From: Sporosarcina sp.
GTDB taxonomy: Bacteria; Bacillota; Bacilli; Bacillales_A; Planococcaceae
Direction of reading: 5' to 3'
DNA length: 6,674 bases
NCBI GenBank assembly: GCA_029263945.1
Contig: JARIDM010000203.1
Coordinates: 1-6,674 of the forward strand
A program made the translations under genes and the position numbers. A model generated the notes under the pieces. The model was given only the letters and a program-made list of their open reading frames with translations. It ran no database searches and was not told the DNA's origin. Positions 1-5,817 of the stretch are shown here, in pieces; positions within the stretch are counted from its first letter, which is position 1, and every line of letters starts with the position of its first letter.

Positions 1-1
1 C

Positions 2-328
2 CAGCCTGCGCGTATTGAAAAAATCCTTCGTGCAGGCGAAGGATTCATATACGCGGTTACCGTAAATGGCATTACAGGTGTGAGAGAGGGATTTGGAAAA
101 GTTTTGGATCGGCACTTGAAACAGTTAAAAGAAGGTAGTCCTGTTCCAGTACTCGCTGGGTTTGGGATCTCTACACCCGAACAAGTTGCAAATATGGGGC
201 AAGTTGTTGACGGTGTGATTGTAGGGAGTGCAATTGTTAAAGCACTCCATCATGAGGACTTTGAAACGGTTAGGCAACTTGTTGCAGCGTCGAAAAAGAA
301 GAGGGAATCTATGTTAAACCTAAATTAA
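2..328 (+). CDS. trpA: Tryptophan synthase alpha chain, C-terminal part (5' truncated by window)
   Basis: The last 108 residues of TrpA, the TIM-barrel subunit that cleaves indole-3-glycerol phosphate to indole and glyceraldehyde-3-phosphate; indole then passes to TrpB in the cytoplasmic alpha2beta2 complex. The frame is open from the window edge. It shows the RIEKI helix, the GEGFIYAVTVNGITGVR segment (the family's GVTG-x-R loop), then PVLAGFGIST and DGVIVGSAIVKA, whose GFG and GSA turns bind the substrate phosphate. The family is usually about 260-270 residues, so roughly the last 40% is visible. The GTG at 80 is in frame but lies inside the conserved GITGVR loop and is not the start. The protein ends in a basic tail (SKKKRESMLNLN) and a TAA. 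It is probably the last gene of a trp operon lying upstream, since the next gene is unrelated and 276 nt away. No decay is visible in the part seen. Confidence 0.93.
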   Translation, partial: QPARIEKILRAGEGFIYAVTVNGITGVREGFGKVLDRHLKQLKEGSPVPVLAGFGISTPEQVANMGQVVDGVIVGSAIVKALHHEDFETVRQLVAASKKKRESMLNLN

Positions 329-420
329 TGGAGGAACATAAAAAATAGTCAGACTTTCGCTGAAAGCCACATATTTTGTCTATAAGGGTTATGATAAGAG
401 AAATGGTTAATCGCGCTTGT

Positions 421-449
421 TTGACTTGTGCATGAAACTTTATTACTAT
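421..449 (+). promoter_or_regulatory. Candidate sigma-A promoter for the DUF4003-like gene
   Basis: TTGACT (421-426) and TACTAT (444-449) are separated by exactly 17 nt, a good match to TTGACA-N17-TATAAT with one mismatch in the -35 and two in the -10. Transcription would start near 456 and leave an untranslated leader of about 150 nt that includes the inverted repeat at 514-531. Assigned by eye only. Confidence 0.45.
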
Positions 450-513
450 AGCAAACAGAACAATCGAAACCTTCGGAATTTTGAGTCCCTTCTATTATAT
501 GTGCACTTTACTC

Positions 514-531
514 TGCTAACATCTGTTAGTG
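514..531 (+). repeat. Inverted repeat CTAACA-TC-TGTTAG in the leader
   Basis: The perfect dyad CTAACA (516-521) / TGTTAG (524-529) has a 2-nt centre. In RNA it would fold as a 5-bp CTAAC/GTTAG stem with a 4-nt loop, extended by two G-U pairs (515/530 and 514/531), and is followed by CTTTT. It could be a weak terminator or attenuator, a protein operator, or chance. It lies between the candidate promoter and the start codon of the next gene. Confidence 0.4.
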
Positions 532-586
532 CTTTTATATAATTCAGCAGAATTGAAACTTTTTGCATTGTGTACCGTAAAATATT

Positions 587-595
587 GAAAGGGAG
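587..595 (+). promoter_or_regulatory. Ribosome binding site that fixes the GTG start at 605
   Basis: GAAAGGGAG ends at 595. It directly abuts the in-frame TTG at 596, leaving no spacer, but sits 9 nt before the in-frame GTG at 605. This favours the GTG start, three codons inside the longest open frame. Confidence 0.6.
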
Positions 596-604
596 TTGAA
601 CGAT

Positions 605-1579
605 GTGGATGTTCATACAATACGTGAAGAAATAGAATTGACTTATGAAAAGGTAAAATCACTTGCTGGCTGGACGGTCGATAAAGATGTTGTACTGACA
701 ATCGCATCGTACTACGTCACTTCGGAGCGGGAATTCAATGCTGAAAATCTAAGGCGTGCGATGGATGCCATCAAAAAAGAAACAAGTTGGTTTTCACCAC
801 TGCGTGGGAATCTACTGCCTATGATTGCCGCTTTTCTTGATAAACCAGGGGTAAATATTGAAGAAGAAGTTGTACGGTTATTTGATAAACAACGCATTTT
901 ACGTGCAGTTAGCTTTCGAAATTCGATTCATTCATACTTGGCAGCGCTCTTAATGACGAATGAACCTGATTTATACGACGACGAGGCCCGACAAGCAAAA
1001 GCACTCTATGTTGAGATGAAAAAACATCATTACTTCTTAACTTCTGATGATGATTATACGTATGCAGTTTTACTTGGAAATCAAGGCTACCATCCTGTGG
1101 AACATGCTAAGTCGATGCGGATGTATTATGATGCACTTCGTAAAGAAGGCTTTAAAGCAGGCAATGAATTGCAATGGATGTCACAAGTGATGACATACGT
1201 TAAAGTCACAATGGATCCTCTTTTTGTTTCAAGAGCAGTAGAAATTTTGCATCGATTTAAAGGGAAAACGAAAGTACGGCAACTTCATTATCCAATGATT
1301 GGTTTTTTGACCGTTTTTGGGATTCAAGATAACGAAATTCAAAAGATTGTCGAATTAACAAGGACATTGGAAGAATCAAAAGTTTTGAAATGGAAAAGAG
1401 AGATGGCTTTATCTATAGCAATTGGATATGTCATGCATGCTTTAACTGAAAGTGGAGAAGCAACGAATGTGAGCCTCGCAACATCAGTTGAATTAATGAT
1501 ACAAGCACAACAGGCAGTCATGGCTGCCACAATTGCAGCAATGGCAGCTTCAACTTCAACAAATTCGAGCAATTCATAA
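605..1579 (+). CDS. DUF4003-like protein of unknown function
   Basis: A 324-residue, mostly helical, apparently cytoplasmic protein with no signal peptide or clear membrane segment. The length and the N-terminal pattern (a LAGWTVDKDVVLTIASYYV helix, then REFNAENLRRAMDAIKKETSWFS and LLPMIAAFLD) resemble the Firmicutes family DUF4003 as I remember it; no function is established for that family to my knowledge. No catalytic motif is obvious: the core alternates helical stretches with acidic YDDEARQ and SDDDYTYAVLLG segments. From about residue 298 the protein becomes an Ala/Met/Gln-rich patch, then a Ser/Thr/Asn-rich end (STSTNSSNS). Start chosen as GTG 605 from the Shine-Dalgarno spacing; TTG 596 (327 residues) is the alternative. 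It appears monocistronic, with a candidate promoter upstream at 421-449 and a strong terminator 51 nt after the stop, so a functional link to trpA or the opp operon is not implied. The coding call is firm; the family name is tentative. Confidence 0.75.
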   Translation: MDVHTIREEIELTYEKVKSLAGWTVDKDVVLTIASYYVTSEREFNAENLRRAMDAIKKETSWFSPLRGNLLPMIAAFLDKPGVNIEEEVVRLFDKQRILRAVSFRNSIHSYLAALLMTNEPDLYDDEARQAKALYVEMKKHHYFLTSDDDYTYAVLLGNQGYHPVEHAKSMRMYYDALRKEGFKAGNELQWMSQVMTYVKVTMDPLFVSRAVEILHRFKGKTKVRQLHYPMIGFLTVFGIQDNEIQKIVELTRTLEESKVLKWKREMALSIAIGYVMHALTESGEATNVSLATSVELMIQAQQAVMAATIAAMAASTSTNSSNS

Positions 1580-1630
1580 AATCTATGCTTGAACAGATTA
1601 TTATTCTAGTATTACTATCGTGTGAAAATG

Positions 1631-1665
1631 AGTACTGTTATCTTACAGATAACAGTACTTTTTTT
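1631..1665 (+). terminator. Strong rho-independent terminator of the DUF4003-like gene
   Basis: A perfect 12-bp stem, AGTACTGTTATC (1631-1642) and GATAACAGTACT (1648-1659), with loop TTACA, runs directly into a seven-T tract (1659-1665). It closes the DUF4003-like transcript and insulates the opp operon from upstream transcription. Confidence 0.93.
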
Positions 1666-1746
1666 GATTTCATGAAAATAAACTATAAAAAGACACAGAA
1701 GTTTCAGACGACTATTAAGGCCTATAAAGCGTTCTTATAGCTATGT

Positions 1747-1786
1747 TTGTAATAAAATTAACACGATAGAAACAATTGTAATAAAA
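1747..1786 (+). repeat. Direct repeat TTGTAATAAAA, two copies upstream of the opp promoter
   Basis: Identical 11-mers occur at 1747-1757 and 1776-1786, 29 nt apart start to start, close to three helical turns. A shorter match, TGTAATAAA, occurs at 1874-1882 downstream of the predicted transcription start. They could be binding sites for a regulator or simply AT-rich coincidence. Confidence 0.4.
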
Positions 1787-1806
1787 AGAATTATGAAAAA
1801 ATGGTA

Positions 1807-1835
1807 TTGTCATCTAGAAATTTCTGTAGTATATT
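1807..1835 (+). promoter_or_regulatory. Sigma-A promoter of the opp operon
   Basis: TTGTCA (1807-1812) and TATATT (1830-1835) are separated by 17 nt: one mismatch in the -35 and two in the -10. The predicted start is near 1842, giving a leader of about 68 nt before oppD. The spacer carries the 10-bp palindrome AGAAATTTCT (1816-1825), where a bound repressor would block RNA polymerase. Confidence 0.65.
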
Positions 1836-1850
1836 AGTGCAAGTAACTTA

Positions 1851-1865
1851 GGAATTCAGAAAATT
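1851..1865 (+). promoter_or_regulatory. Possible CodY box in the opp leader
   Basis: GGAATTCAGAAAATT matches the CodY consensus AATTTTCWGAAAATT at 11 of 15 positions. The centre and right half are perfect and all four mismatches are in the left half. It lies about 10-24 nt downstream of the predicted start point, a position compatible with repression or roadblock. A weaker match (10 of 15) overlaps the promoter spacer at 1818-1832. In B. subtilis, peptide transporter operons such as dpp and app are CodY targets, which makes the idea sensible, but a degenerate match in AT-rich DNA is weak evidence. Confidence 0.3.
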
Positions 1866-1894
1866 TACTAATCTGTAATAAATGTTTTTATCGT

Positions 1895-1903
1895 AAGGAG
1901 GAG
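1895..1903 (+). promoter_or_regulatory. Strong Shine-Dalgarno site supporting the TTG start of oppD
   Basis: AAGGAGGAG lies 6 nt before the TTG at 1910. The near-perfect anti-16S match explains how a TTG start can be used, and no ATG occurs nearby in the frame. Confidence 0.85.
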
Positions 1904-1909
1904 AATTTT

Positions 1910-2929
1910 TTGGGAAAGACTGTTTTAGAAATTGAAAATCTCCGTACATCGTTCAACATCAAGGGAGAATACTACGCTGCAGTAGACGATGTGTCCTTGA
2001 ACATTCATGAAAACGAAGTACTCGCTGTTGTTGGAGAGTCAGGTTGCGGAAAGAGTGCACTTGCATTGTCTATTATTGGGCTTCACGATTTAAAGAATAC
2101 GAAGCTTGAAGGACAGGTCAACTTTAAAGGTGAAAACTTATTAAATTTATCGCGCGCGAGACTAAATAAAATACGTGGGAAGGATTTGGGGATGATTTTC
2201 CAAGACCCAATGACTGCTTTAAATCCACTGGCCACAATTGGTGCACAAATTGAAGAACCGATGAAGTATCACATGAAACTATCATCTGCAGATATGAAGA
2301 AAAGAACGCTAGAAATGCTTCGCCGTGTTGGCATAAAAAACGAAACACGTATTTATTCCCAGTATCCACATGAGCTATCTGGCGGAATGCGTCAACGTGT
2401 TGTCATTGCTATTGCCTTAGCATGTGACCCTGTTTTGTTATTGGCTGATGAGCCGACAACGGCGCTAGATGTAACAATTCAAGCACAAATTATGGACTTA
2501 ATGAAAGAATTACAAGCACAAATGAAATCTGGCATTTTATTAATTACACACGACTTAGGGGTCGTTGCTGAAATGGCAGATCGAGTTGCAGTTATGTACG
2601 CAGGGCAGGTAGTAGAACTTGCTGAAGTGACAGATATTTTCGCTAATCCACAACATCCTTATACCAGGTCGTTATTAAGCTCTATTCCTTCGAATCTACC
2701 AGAGGGTGGAAGACTACATGTTATTCAAGGGATTGTCCCAGCGTTACAAAATTTAGAACGTACAGGTTGTCGATTTGCACCGAGAATTCCTTGGATTCAA
2801 CCAGACGAGCATGAACAAAATCCTTCTTTGCATGAAGTAAAGCCAGGACATTTTGTCAGATGTACATGCTATAAAAACTTCCATTTTGAAGAGGAAGAGT
2901 CAGGAGAAGAAGCAAATGTCCTTACTTAA
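1910..2929 (+). CDS. oppD: Oligopeptide/dipeptide ABC transporter ATPase OppD-like
   Basis: A 339-residue cytoplasmic ATPase of the OppD/DppD/AppD type, pairing with the OppF-like protein to power peptide import. Motifs in order: Walker A GESGCGKS (42-49), Q-loop Gln98 in IFQDP, ABC signature LSGGMRQR (156-163), Walker B ending in LLADEP with catalytic Glu181, D-loop TALD (184-187), and switch His214 in ITHD. The peptide-transporter C-terminal domain follows, with NPQHPYTRSLL (246-256), GCRFAPR (286-292) and PGHFVRC (312-318). That domain usually carries four cysteines; here only Cys287 and Cys318 remain, while Ile293 and Glu300 occupy the other two places. The length fits the family (about 330-360). 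The TTG start follows a near-perfect Shine-Dalgarno site. It is the first gene of the D-F-B-C-A operon and overlaps oppF by 14 nt. OppD, DppD and AppD cannot be separated by eye, so the symbol is by family. Confidence 0.93.
   Translation: MGKTVLEIENLRTSFNIKGEYYAAVDDVSLNIHENEVLAVVGESGCGKSALALSIIGLHDLKNTKLEGQVNFKGENLLNLSRARLNKIRGKDLGMIFQDPMTALNPLATIGAQIEEPMKYHMKLSSADMKKRTLEMLRRVGIKNETRIYSQYPHELSGGMRQRVVIAIALACDPVLLLADEPTTALDVTIQAQIMDLMKELQAQMKSGILLITHDLGVVAEMADRVAVMYAGQVVELAEVTDIFANPQHPYTRSLLSSIPSNLPEGGRLHVIQGIVPALQNLERTGCRFAPRIPWIQPDEHEQNPSLHEVKPGHFVRCTCYKNFHFEEEESGEEANVLT
2902..2907 (+). promoter_or_regulatory. Ribosome binding site of oppF, inside oppD
   Basis: AGGAGA ends 8 nt before the ATG at 2916 and lies within the end of oppD. 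It supports that ATG over the upstream in-frame ATG at 2853, which would add 21 residues with no family resemblance (a Lys/Gln-rich stretch). Confidence 0.75.
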
Positions 2930-3842
2930 AGTAAATGATTTAAAAGTACACTTCCCAATTCGTGGTGGTTTTTTACAGCGTGTGGTTGACCAAGTTCGCG
3001 CAACAGATGGCATTAGCTTTGAGATTCAACCAGGTGAGACCTATGGACTCGTTGGAGAATCAGGTTGTGGTAAAACAACGACGGGTCGCGCGGTTATCGG
3101 CTTAAACCACGTTACGTCGGGTGAAATTTTATTTGAAGGAAAAGACCTAGCAAAACTTAGAGGTAAAGAAAAACGATTACATACGCGCGACATTCAAATG
3201 ATCTTCCAAGATCCTTATTCTTCTTTGAATGTTCGCAAACGAGTGCTTGATATCGTTGCAGAGCCTCTTCGAAACTTTGAGCGTATGTCACCTGACGAGG
3301 AAAGAAAAAAAGTTCAGGCGTTAATTGAGCGTGTTGGCTTGAATCCTGAAGCGATTTACAGGTATCCTCACCAATTTTCAGGAGGACAGCGTCAAAGAAT
3401 TGGGATTGCACGGGCGTTGACCTTGAATCCTAAATTAATCGTTGCAGATGAGCCTGTTTCAGCGTTAGATGTATCCGTCCAAGCGCAAGTGCTTAACTTT
3501 ATGCAAGATATTCAAAAGGAATTTAACTTATCCTATTTATTTATTAGTCATGATTTAGGTGTGATTCAACACTTATGTGACCGTATGGGAATCATGTACC
3601 GGGGTCGCTTAGTAGAAGAAGGTACGGCTGAAGAGATTTATACAAATCCACAACACCTTTATACGAAGCGTTTAATATCCGCAATTCCAGAAATGGACCC
3701 GACGTTACGATTAGAGAAAACACATTTACGTCAAGCGATTAATGATGAATATCGTACAGGATATGATGAAAACTTTGATGAGAATGGTAGACCATTCGAT
3801 CTTAAGAAAATAACGGAAACGCATTCTGTTTCAAGGCCTTAA
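2916..3842 (+). CDS. oppF: Oligopeptide/dipeptide ABC transporter ATPase OppF-like
   Basis: A 308-residue second ATPase of the importer, acting as a heterodimer with OppD beneath the OppB/OppC channel. It begins MSLLKVNDLKVHFPIRGG, the usual OppF/DppF opening. Motifs: Walker A GESGCGKT (47-54), Q-loop Gln98 in IFQDPYSSLN, signature FSGGQRQR (154-161; Phe for Leu is common in this subfamily), Walker B ending in IVADEP with Glu179, D-loop SALD (182-185), and switch His212 in ISHD. The C-terminus (ENGRPFDLKKITETHSV) has no cysteines, unlike E. coli OppF but as I recall in many Bacilli. The start was set at ATG 2916 by its Shine-Dalgarno site and family alignment. The start lies inside the oppD end, suggesting translational coupling so that the two partners are made in equal amounts. 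The gap to oppB is 17 nt. Confidence 0.94.
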   Translation: MSLLKVNDLKVHFPIRGGFLQRVVDQVRATDGISFEIQPGETYGLVGESGCGKTTTGRAVIGLNHVTSGEILFEGKDLAKLRGKEKRLHTRDIQMIFQDPYSSLNVRKRVLDIVAEPLRNFERMSPDEERKKVQALIERVGLNPEAIYRYPHQFSGGQRQRIGIARALTLNPKLIVADEPVSALDVSVQAQVLNFMQDIQKEFNLSYLFISHDLGVIQHLCDRMGIMYRGRLVEEGTAEEIYTNPQHLYTKRLISAIPEMDPTLRLEKTHLRQAINDEYRTGYDENFDENGRPFDLKKITETHSVSRP

Positions 3843-3859
3843 AGGGGGATTATGAGAAA

Positions 3860-4825
3860 ATGTTAACTTTTACGTTACGTAGAATATTGGTCATGATCCC
3901 ACAGTTACTTCTTCTAAGTATTATTATCTTTTTACTTGCTAAAGCAATGCCAGGAGACGCACTTACGGGAGCATTTCAAGGAAATCCAGATGCAAATGCA
4001 CAGCATATAGAAGAAATTCGTGAAAAAATGGGTTTAAACGATCCTTGGTATCAACAATATGGTCGTTGGGTAACAAATTTTGTACAAGGTGACATGGGAA
4101 TGTCGTATGTTCATAAACAAAAAGTTACGTCTTTACTAGCGGGTAGGTTAGGGAATACGGTAATCCTTTCCCTTGCCACGATGATTACCATTTATTTATT
4201 GTCAATCCCACTTGGAATTATTGCTGGACGTTGGCACAATTCATGGGCAGATAAGTTAATCGTTACATATAACTATGTTGCGTTAGCCACACCAGTCTTT
4301 GTATTTGCGCTAATCTTATTATTCGTTTTTGGGTTCTACCTCAGTTGGTTCCCAATTAGCGGTAGTGTCGATATACGAGCTGGTGACGGTTGGGAACACT
4401 TTGTGAGTAAAGCGAAACACCTCGTATTGCCTACATTATCAGGAGCAATTATTGGAACAGTCGGTACGATTCAATATTTACGAAACGATATTATTGATAC
4501 GAAGTTAAAGGATTTTGTTAAGACTGCACGTGCCAAAGGGGTACCAGAGGGAAGAGTCTATACGCGTCACATTTTACGAAATTCACTTCTTCCGATCGCA
4601 GCTTTCATGGGCTATGAAATTACATTGTTAATTACTGGATCCGTATTTATTGAAAGTATCTATAGCTATCCAGGTCTTGGTCAACTGTTCATTCAATCGA
4701 TTCAAACACGGGACTTCACTGTCGTTTCAGCACTCGTTATGATTTCTGGTACAGCTGTCATTGTTGGGACAATGTTGTCGGATATTATACTAAGTATTGT
4801 TGATCCACGAATCCGTATTGATTGA
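3860..4825 (+). CDS. oppB: Peptide ABC transporter permease OppB-like
   Basis: A 321-residue membrane protein forming half of the peptide channel with OppC. The N-terminus (MLTFTLRRILVMIPQ, then a hydrophobic helix to about residue 28 and AMPGD) is the classic OppB/DppB/AppB opening. Next come an extracytoplasmic segment with MGLNDPWYQQYGRWV and GDMGMSY, then about five further membrane helices (near 100-120, 135-160, 190-208, 250-275 and 285-310). The cytoplasmic EAA loop, which docks with the ATPases, starts near residue 218 (DFVKTARAKGVPEGRVYTRH) and reaches RNSLLP. The end VDPRIRID matches the family's usual VDPRI ending. The Shine-Dalgarno AAAGGGGG (3841-3848) overlaps the oppF stop. An ATG at 3852 is out of frame and closes after four codons. 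The gap to oppC is 30 nt. Confidence 0.94.
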   Translation: MLTFTLRRILVMIPQLLLLSIIIFLLAKAMPGDALTGAFQGNPDANAQHIEEIREKMGLNDPWYQQYGRWVTNFVQGDMGMSYVHKQKVTSLLAGRLGNTVILSLATMITIYLLSIPLGIIAGRWHNSWADKLIVTYNYVALATPVFVFALILLFVFGFYLSWFPISGSVDIRAGDGWEHFVSKAKHLVLPTLSGAIIGTVGTIQYLRNDIIDTKLKDFVKTARAKGVPEGRVYTRHILRNSLLPIAAFMGYEITLLITGSVFIESIYSYPGLGQLFIQSIQTRDFTVVSALVMISGTAVIVGTMLSDIILSIVDPRIRID

Positions 4826-4855
4826 TGAAAAAAGGAATGAATGGAGGGCTAAAAA

Positions 4856-5785
4856 ATGAAAGCAGATCTACCAATCGATCCACAAGAGGATGTGCTCGCA
4901 AAAGCACAGGCACAAGCAAAAGCTGAAAATAAAAGTTTAGGTCAAACCATATGGCATGAAATCAAGCATGATAAAATTGCGCTTATTTCGCTAATCATTT
5001 TAACTGCTATATTATTAGCAGCTTTTATATCACCATTTTTCCTGAATCAAGCTGAATCAGGTCGAGTGAATTTTGGTCAAATTTATAAGCCACCCTCAGC
5101 AGAGTTTTGGCTTGGTACTGACAGAGGTGGGCGAGACATTTTCACCCAACTGATGATTGGTGCAAGGAACTCCATTACGATTGGGGTAGCAGTAACGGTT
5201 ATCGCTGGTTTTCTCGGACTAATGATAGGACTCATTTCCGGTTATTTCGGCGGTAAAGTAGACTTTGTGATCATGCGTTCAATCGACTTCTTGATGGTAC
5301 TTCCAACACTTATGTTGATCATCGTTTTTGTAACGATTGTTCCGAAGTTTACAGTTTGGAGCTTTATAGGAATTATGAGTATTCTGCTATGGTTTGGTAA
5401 GGCCCGACTCATTCGGTCAAGGGCATTAGCAGAAAGGGAACTTGACTATGTCAATGCTTCCAAGACGTTGGGGACACCGCACTGGAAAATCATGTTGTTT
5501 GAAGTTTTTCCTAACTTGAGTTCACTCGTCATCGTGAATATGACACTTGCTTTAGCCGGTAACATCGGTCTTGAAACGGGTTTGACATTCCTAGGATTTG
5601 GTCTACCAGAGAGTACGCCGTCCCTTGGAACGCTCATTAACTATGCGAGTCACCCGGATGTTATGGAAAACAAGTGGTGGGTATGGTTACCTGCATCGCT
5701 GCTAATTCTAGTTGTGATGCTGTGTATAAATTATGTCGGTCAAGCAATTAAACGTGCTTCCGATGCAAGACAAAGGTTAGCCTAA
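4856..5785 (+). CDS. oppC: Peptide ABC transporter permease OppC-like
   Basis: A 309-residue second permease of the importer. It has a soluble cytoplasmic N-terminus of about 40 residues rich in Ala, Gln and Lys (AKAQAQAKAENK), then the OppC N-terminal helix (about 41-60). The family motif LGTDRGGRDIF follows at 86-96, and further membrane helices run to the end. The EAA loop begins near residue 195 (ELDYVNASKTLGTPHWKIML) and ends at FPNL. The segment ETGLTFLGFGLPESTPSLG is the conserved OppC/DppC/AppC signature before the last helix. GGAGG (4843-4847) lies 8 nt before the ATG. The size matches B. subtilis OppC/AppC (about 300-305). It is followed after 32 nt by the binding-protein gene, with no terminator between. 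Confidence 0.94.
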   Translation: MKADLPIDPQEDVLAKAQAQAKAENKSLGQTIWHEIKHDKIALISLIILTAILLAAFISPFFLNQAESGRVNFGQIYKPPSAEFWLGTDRGGRDIFTQLMIGARNSITIGVAVTVIAGFLGLMIGLISGYFGGKVDFVIMRSIDFLMVLPTLMLIIVFVTIVPKFTVWSFIGIMSILLWFGKARLIRSRALAERELDYVNASKTLGTPHWKIMLFEVFPNLSSLVIVNMTLALAGNIGLETGLTFLGFGLPESTPSLGTLINYASHPDVMENKWWVWLPASLLILVVMLCINYVGQAIKRASDARQRLA

Positions 5786-5802
5786 TGGCAGCCAACAATA
5801 CA

Positions 5803-5810
5803 GGGGAGGT
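5803..5810 (+). promoter_or_regulatory. Strong Shine-Dalgarno site supporting the TTG start of oppA
   Basis: GGGGAGGT lies 7 nt before the TTG at 5818. This TTG gives a complete lipoprotein signal peptide (GKKQ n-region, hydrophobic core, LAAC), whereas the next in-frame ATG (5836) would remove the positively charged n-region. Confidence 0.8.
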
Positions 5811-5817
5811 AATACGA

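Larger units (their letters stand above)
329..604. other. Intergenic region between trpA and the DUF4003-like gene
   Basis: No convincing gene. It begins with a GGAGGA Shine-Dalgarno-like string (330-335) just after the trpA stop that serves no ATG, GTG or TTG start. A short hairpin CTTTC-GCT-GAAAG (354-366) lacks a following T-tract, so it is a poor terminator. A candidate promoter is at 421-449 and an inverted repeat at 514-531. A strong intrinsic terminator for the trp transcript is not evident here. Confidence 0.6.
1580..1909. other. Intergenic regulatory region upstream of the opp operon
   Basis: 330 nt without a gene. From left to right it holds the terminator of the preceding gene (1631-1665), a small dyad CTATAA-N7-TTATAG (1722-1740) without a T-tract, two copies of TTGTAATAAAA (1747-1757 and 1776-1786), a sigma-A promoter (1807-1835) with a palindrome in its spacer, a CodY-like box (1851-1865), a third TGTAATAAA (1874-1882) and the oppD Shine-Dalgarno site (1895-1903). 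The part from about 1740 on is very AT-rich. Confidence 0.7.

Noticed and set aside
354..366. Hairpin CTTTC-GCT-GAAAG as the trp operon terminator
   Set aside because: Only a 5-bp stem with a 3-nt loop, and no T-tract follows, so it is not called as a terminator.
553..583. TTGAAA and TAAAAT as a promoter next to the DUF4003-like gene
   Set aside because: The spacer is 19 nt and the start point would fall at or inside the ribosome binding site at 587-595, leaving no usable leader.
516..707. 63-residue - strand open frame reaching into the trpA-DUF4003 gap
   Set aside because: Overlaps the start of the DUF4003-like gene on the other strand; no recognisable domain and no clear ribosome site.
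1722..1740. CTATAA-N7-TTATAG dyad as a terminator
   Set aside because: The stem is six AT-rich pairs with no following T-tract, and a far stronger terminator lies just upstream.
2853..2915. Longer oppF start at the ATG at 2853
   Set aside because: It adds 21 residues unlike the family, deep in oppD coding sequence, and lacks a good Shine-Dalgarno site; ATG 2916 has one and gives the canonical N-terminus.
5786..5794. TGGC-A-GCCA between oppC and oppA as a processing hairpin
   Set aside because: The one-base centre cannot form an RNA loop, leaving too few pairs to be stable.
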